The notes under the pieces: model-generated | Seen by the model: only the letters and a program-made list of their open reading frames with translations | What the model was told of the DNA's origin: nothing | Database searches by the model: none | In this document: positions 59,549 through 64,000 of the stretch, one piece after another | How the letters are laid out: each line of letters begins with the position of its first letter | Position numbering within the stretch: position 1 is the stretch's first letter | Source: Clostridium thailandense | GTDB taxonomy: Bacteria > Bacillota > Clostridia > Clostridiales > Clostridiaceae | DNA length: 64,000 bases | NCBI RefSeq assembly: GCF_019207025.1 | Contig: NZ_JAEEGC010000021.1 | Span: 1 to 64,000, forward strand | Direction of reading: 5' to 3' | Program-made: the position numbers and the translations under genes

Positions 59549-60491
59549 TTATCATATCACCATACCCTCTACCTTTATTCGGCCATGTTGTTTTAGCCCA
59601 ATCACCACATTGATTGCAAAATGAAAAATCCATTAAATTAGCACTTATATTACTTTTTCTTAAATTTTTATAAAATTCACTATGCCATACATCATAAATA
59701 TTTGTATTTCTATAATCAGTAATTTCCGCTCCCCCATCCCAACAATTAGGGCAATAAGATAACTTTCCTTTTGCAGTAAGCATTATTCTTTCCCAAGGAT
59801 ACACACATGGCTCTCTTTTTTGTATACATTCATTTAATTTAACATTTCCATAATTATTTGCTCCTCCAGCAGAATGCAACTTTCTAATAATAACGTAATC
59901 TACTCCATTTGACTCCCAATAATTTTCAAATTCCTTAACTTCATCTTTATTTAATTTTTGCTCTACAAAACTAACTACAATTTTAGTATCTAGCTTTAAA
60001 TCATTTTTTAATTTTATGAGATTTAGCACATTATTCCTAGTGATTTGTAAGTTTCCATTTTTTCTAATCTTCAAATAAGTTTCGTCATAAAAAGCATCTA
60101 TACTAATATCTATAAGATTTACCCCTGTTCCTAATAAAGTCTTAACATTATTTTCGTTTAATAATGTACCATTCGTAGTAACCGAAACAAATGTTTCGGA
60201 ATAATCTGCTGCATATTTAAGCATTTCATAAATCTTAGGATGAACTAAAGGCTCTCCATTTGCTGTATATCTAATCTGTTGAGTATTTCCCTTTCCATAT
60301 TTTTTAACTTCTTCTACTAATTTTATATTTAAGCTTATATCTAAAAAGTTTCTATTCAATATATTAAGTTTCTCATACCTTGCATGAGGACAATGTGTGC
60401 ACGATAAGTTACAAACTTCTGTTACATCTACTATTATTTGTGATGGAAATTCTTCTTTTAATCTATCATAAAAGCCATAATTATCATTCAT
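59532..60491 (-). CDS. Radical SAM protein with SPASM-like C-terminus (copy 2)
   Basis: A 319-residue paralogue of the next gene downstream. The cluster motif EVCNLSCTHCPHAR lies near residue 27, followed by TANGEPLVHPKIYEML and VTTNGTLLNE. The auxiliary Cys set is CVYPWERI, LSYCPNCWDGG and FCNQCGDW. Both copies probably arose by duplication and may do successive steps, or form a complex. Overlap with copy 1 is 17 bases. Only 37 bases separate it from the large glycosyltransferase upstream. Related pairs are seen in surface glycan loci, but I know no proven reaction. Confidence 0.85.
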   Translation of the reverse strand: MNDNYGFYDRLKEEFPSQIIVDVTEVCNLSCTHCPHARYEKLNILNRNFLDISLNIKLVEEVKKYGKGNTQQIRYTANGEPLVHPKIYEMLKYAADYSETFVSVTTNGTLLNENNVKTLLGTGVNLIDISIDAFYDETYLKIRKNGNLQITRNNVLNLIKLKNDLKLDTKIVVSFVEQKLNKDEVKEFENYWESNGVDYVIIRKLHSAGGANNYGNVKLNECIQKREPCVYPWERIMLTAKGKLSYCPNCWDGGAEITDYRNTNIYDVWHSEFYKNLRKSNISANLMDFSFCNQCGDWAKTTWPNKGRGYGDMINDFNK

Positions 60492-60528
60492 AATTTCAAT
60501 ATTACCTTTCTCTATGTTTATGTTATAG

Positions 60529-63500
60529 TTACAAAAAAATTTTATCCATGTACTCTTTATATTTACAATTTCCTAATTTTTCCCTTATAATCTCAGAGTT
60601 TTTGATTTTATTATTATCGTTAATTTCAACTAATTTATTATTGATAGACGAAGCATCATATAACATCAATCCCATATTAGTTAAATATTTAAATAAAGTA
60701 TTTTCTTTTTTTACAAATACAGTTTTACCAGCATATAAAAGTGCAATTATATTACCACCGGCTTGTTGCCTATTTTGGTAAAATATACCAAAATCAACTT
60801 TGCTTATTATTTTAAAGTATTCTTCCGCCTCCATGTACTTCAATAAAGGAATAAATCTATCTCCTAACAATCTTTTTCCTTCATTAACAATTTTTTCAAC
60901 ATACATATCATATCCACCATATGATAATGGAACAATTACACTAAAATTGTTATCTATAAGTTTACTCAACTTATAGATTATGTCTAAATGGTTATTCGCA
61001 GGACTTGCTGAATTGCCCAATAATATAGTATATTTATATTTGTTGTTCACTAATAAGTTATTACCTCTTAAATCTGAACATTTGTATTTTTCAAATTCAA
61101 CTGGCTGAGGGTACAAAAAACTTTTTCTACTTGCAACAGTAATAAAATTCTCCCTTATTTTATTATAATCCCCTTCTATATCAGTTAATATATACTTTAT
61201 TCTTCTAATGGTTGCTTTTCTACAAACATATTCAATTGTATTCTTGTTAATATTATTATTTGCGTCAATTCCAAAATCCTTTAATAGTTTTTTTGTCATA
61301 GGTTCATACATTTCTAAATCAATATAATTATACAAATCCCCCCCCCATAACATCCAGTTCATGGATTTTTTTATATTAAACTTACACACAAGCACACAAA
61401 AATAATCAAATAGGTAATGTATAAAAACTTTTGAGCATTTATCTATATAATGTAAAAGCTTTTTTAAATCATATCTCATATCTAATATTTCTACATTTTC
61501 TATATTTTCTATATTCATAAATTTTAATTTTTCATCTTTATTATATATGATTATAAACTTATGCTCCTGTTGCTTATAATTGCTATTTACAAATTTAATA
61601 AATTTATCACAAAATTGACTGTCATACATTATATGTAATTTAAAACTTTCTTCCGTGTCTTTACAAATGCCATATTCCATCATATTAATTTTATCAAGTT
61701 CATCTTGTATCACTTCTCTATGATCATATTCTAACTTATTTGAATATTCTATGATTTGCTGTCTTTGTTCTCCATCTTTCATATTAAAAACAATATTTTC
61801 ATAAGTTTCTATGGCTTTTAAATATAATCCTTTTTGCTCATATAAATACGCCAAATTGTAATTCAAATCAAAATTATTACAATCTTTTTTTAAACCATTC
61901 TTTAATATACTTTCAGCTTCTAATAAATTCCCTTCCATAATTGCAATAACTGCATTCATAGAGTAAATATCTATATCATTAAACACCATTTTTCTATATT
62001 CATTTATTAAAGCTTTAGCTTCTTGCATATTTTCTGATTCAATTAATGCTCTTATATTCTCTTTTAATTGTCTTCTCAAAATTTCCATTTCATCATTCAT
62101 AAAATTTTGCTTCTCTTTTAGTTCATTCAATAAAATTTCTATGCCTTTCTTCATCTCTGGAAATGACCTTAAAGCTTTTCTTAAATATTTAACGTACTCA
62201 GATTCATTACTATCTTTTACATATTCAGCCTTATACATATATATTAAAAAAGCTTCTTCATCATTTTTTAAGTCGAATATTCTTTCTTCCTCAATAATTC
62301 TTTTACTATAAACTTCACTTATATAAATAGTACCGTCACTTATATAACTCTTAAAAATCTGCGAAAATTCATTATCATTCATCTTATCAAATGCAATAAT
62401 GTATCTTTTTAATGCTCTATTTACTCTTATTTGATTAAAATTATTCTCTTCTTTATTTTCATATAAGTAAGCTAATATAGTCTCTGTTAAATCTTCATAT
62501 TTGCTCCCTATATATTGAAAAAATTTATTTAATCTTAATTCAAAACAACTCGTTAAAATATCATATATTGGATATTTAATTTTTAATAATTTATAAATAA
62601 TATCTCCATAATAATCAGGAAGATTGTTAAAGTCTAGTGATTCAATATTTTTATCTTCATCTAATGAGTTTCTATTTTCTTTTATGCTTATTCTAATTCT
62701 GTTTAATAATCCATAACTATCTTTTAACTGCGAAAAACTATGCTCTGTATTTTCAATCTCCTGCACATTCAATATAATCTTACGTTCTTCTAGTATATAA
62801 GTTAAATAGTTCTTTTTATCCTCTTCTAAAGTAATATAATAATTTTTAAGTTCATCATACTTTTGAAATTTTATATATATATTAAATAATAAACTAACCA
62901 GTTCATTACTATTTACTTTGATTAACTTTGCATGTTTAATTGCTTCAGTATAGTTATTATTATTCATATAATCAATAGCTAATTTTTCATGTGCATAATT
63001 TTGAGACTCTACTACGGCTGTATGAAGTACCACTGAAAAGTCTGTCGCAAAAGTAGAATTTTCAAAGTCATCCATTAGTTCTAAGTATTTTTTATAATAT
63101 TCAATTGCCTCTTTATCATGTTTTATAACTTCAAAAGCCTGTGCTGCAAAAAAGTATAAATCTACATAATCAGGCCTTACATTTATGCCTTCTTTGCAAA
63201 CATCAATGATTCTCTCATATTTTCCTTGGGCATAACCAAATACTGCATATTTATTATAAACATATGAATATGTTTTTTTAATTTTATCACTTTTATCTTT
63301 TATTAAAGCATAAGCTTTTTGAATTTCATCCCAAGCTTCTTTTTTATCACCATGCATACTATAGCTTACCGATAATTGGTATCTATAATATACATTTTCT
63401 GGTTCTTTGCTAATCTCCCCCTTTAAAAGCTCTGAAGTTCTTTTAAACTTTTTTTCCATAAGTTCTTTGTCCGAAATGTCATAGCCATAGTGATGTAAAA

Positions 63501-64000
63501 TTATATCCTGTGCTAAAAAAGTAGGATTTTTACTTATCGGCTGATTATGAACAGCACCTATATATTTAAACTTCCCATCATTTTTAAATAGTCTACTAGT
63601 ATTAAATAGTTCTGCATTTATAGTATTACCCGGAACTACAATTCTTTGTGCTTCCTTTTCCCTAAGCATTATAGTATTAAATCTATTAATCCTGTCATCA
63701 TTAAGTAAATCCAATAATTCTTGTGAATTCTTAAGTTCCTCATCTGCATCCATAATAAATATCCATTCACCTTTTGCATAGGAGATAGTTATATTTCTCA
63801 TATCTCCAAAATTATTATTCCAAGGGTGAAAATAAAGCTTTTCTGTATACTCTCTTGCTATATCTATAGTTTTATCTTTAGAGCCTGTATCTACTATAAT
63901 TAACTCTGTATAAGGCTTGTCTATTAATAGCTTTAAACTTTCTAAGCATCTTCTTAAATTCTTTTCTTCATCTTTTACCATCATACAAATACTTAATTTA
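60529..64000 (-). CDS. GT2-TPR-WecF-like fusion glycosyltransferase (5' end outside window)
   Basis: At least 1156 residues. The frame runs off the window, and a few codons (LNLSIC) precede the first internal ATG, as in GT2 openings. Residues 1-115 are GT2 (MMVKDEEKNLRRCLESL, LIIVDTGSKDKT, IFIMDADEEL). A long TPR/helical middle follows (to about 770). The C-terminal 370 residues resemble Fuc4NAc transferase WecF (GT56): KLHIMYDSQF, VFIHYLFDYF and WMLWGGDLYNYI near residue 880, then TILLGNSASPANNH. The WGGD codons are a G9 run. The protein may add two sugars, the second a Fuc4N-type sugar made by RmlAB and the aminotransferase. Confidence 0.83.
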   Translation of the reverse strand, partial: KLSICMMVKDEEKNLRRCLESLKLLIDKPYTELIIVDTGSKDKTIDIAREYTEKLYFHPWNNNFGDMRNITISYAKGEWIFIMDADEELKNSQELLDLLNDDRINRFNTIMLREKEAQRIVVPGNTINAELFNTSRLFKNDGKFKYIGAVHNQPISKNPTFLAQDIILHHYGYDISDKELMEKKFKRTSELLKGEISKEPENVYYRYQLSVSYSMHGDKKEAWDEIQKAYALIKDKSDKIKKTYSYVYNKYAVFGYAQGKYERIIDVCKEGINVRPDYVDLYFFAAQAFEVIKHDKEAIEYYKKYLELMDDFENSTFATDFSVVLHTAVVESQNYAHEKLAIDYMNNNNYTEAIKHAKLIKVNSNELVSLLFNIYIKFQKYDELKNYYITLEEDKKNYLTYILEERKIILNVQEIENTEHSFSQLKDSYGLLNRIRISIKENRNSLDEDKNIESLDFNNLPDYYGDIIYKLLKIKYPIYDILTSCFELRLNKFFQYIGSKYEDLTETILAYLYENKEENNFNQIRVNRALKRYIIAFDKMNDNEFSQIFKSYISDGTIYISEVYSKRIIEEERIFDLKNDEEAFLIYMYKAEYVKDSNESEYVKYLRKALRSFPEMKKGIEILLNELKEKQNFMNDEMEILRRQLKENIRALIESENMQEAKALINEYRKMVFNDIDIYSMNAVIAIMEGNLLEAESILKNGLKKDCNNFDLNYNLAYLYEQKGLYLKAIETYENIVFNMKDGEQRQQIIEYSNKLEYDHREVIQDELDKINMMEYGICKDTEESFKLHIMYDSQFCDKFIKFVNSNYKQQEHKFIIIYNKDEKLKFMNIENIENVEILDMRYDLKKLLHYIDKCSKVFIHYLFDYFCVLVCKFNIKKSMNWMLWGGDLYNYIDLEMYEPMTKKLLKDFGIDANNNINKNTIEYVCRKATIRRIKYILTDIEGDYNKIRENFITVASRKSFLYPQPVEFEKYKCSDLRGNNLLVNNKYKYTILLGNSASPANNHLDIIYKLSKLIDNNFSVIVPLSYGGYDMYVEKIVNEGKRLLGDRFIPLLKYMEAEEYFKIISKVDFGIFYQNRQQAGGNIIALLYAGKTVFVKKENTLFKYLTNMGLMLYDASSINNKLVEINDNNKIKNSEIIREKLGNCKYKEYMDKIFL
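61338..61346 (-). repeat. G9 homopolymer in the WecF-like domain
   Basis: The coding strand reads TGGGGGGGGGAT, encoding W-G-G-D. A run of nine G stands out in an AT-rich gene and lies exactly in the conserved motif. Gain or loss of one G would shift frame and remove the last 270 or so residues, leaving the GT2 and TPR parts. Confidence 0.85.

Overview
The window is AT-rich DNA, and 25 consecutive minus-strand genes form a complete-looking flagellar basal body, hook and export operon. Clostridial hallmarks are a fused FliR-FlhB gene, a WhiG/SigD-type sigma factor inside the operon, cell wall binding repeat 2 (CWB2) surface proteins and many cyclic-di-GMP proteins. I read it as the motility region of a Clostridium sensu stricto species. 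The species itself cannot be fixed from the sequence alone.

Layout. 1-1030: a palindromic repeat and a Met-rich tandem-repeat protein. 1041-23940 (all minus): flgB, flgC, fliE, fliF, fliG, fliH, fliI, fliJ, fliK, flgD, a small flagellar operon protein, flgE, flbD, fliL, fliO, fliP, fliQ, fliR-flhB, flhA, flhF, flhG, a PilZ gene, sigD, a DUF6115-type gene, a tiny gene without a standard start, and two flgF/flgG-type rod genes. motA, motB, fliM, fliN, fliD, flgK and flgL are not here. 24229-36838: a divergent flagellin, a secreted Ig-like protein, a 1823-residue surface protein and two CWB2 proteins. 37121-48653: signalling and housekeeping genes (PAS-GGDEF-EAL, SSB, superoxide dismutase, HD-GYP, RCK-type membrane protein, beta-CASP nuclease, PilZ, MntA/HepT pair, YjfB). 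48809-51640: a second flagellin, a coiled-coil protein and an unknown 412-residue protein. 51681-64000: a nucleotide-sugar and glycosyltransferase cluster, probably for glycosylating flagellin or another surface polymer.

How it fits together. The sigma factor is encoded inside the flagellar operon. Sequences resembling its promoter (TAAA, 15-16 bases, then [T/A][A/T]CGATAA) lie upstream of the giant surface protein, the Ig-like/flagellin pair, the 412-residue unknown, rmlBA and, more weakly, the CWB2-LRR gene. This suggests one late-flagellar regulon covering filament, surface coat and glycan supply. RmlA, RmlB, a DegT/WecE-type aminotransferase and a WecF-like glycosyltransferase domain together point to a dTDP-4-amino-4,6-dideoxyhexose (Fuc4N-like) sugar. 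The WecF-like domain carries a run of nine G exactly at its conserved WGGD motif, so the sugar may be phase-variable.

The intergenic spaces hold two families of long palindromes. One (family A, about 250 bp) shows compensated base changes between copies and a conserved unpaired patch. This, the giant SwmB-like surface protein and the G9 tract are the most unusual features. Functional claims rest on recognised motifs and context, because no database search was possible.
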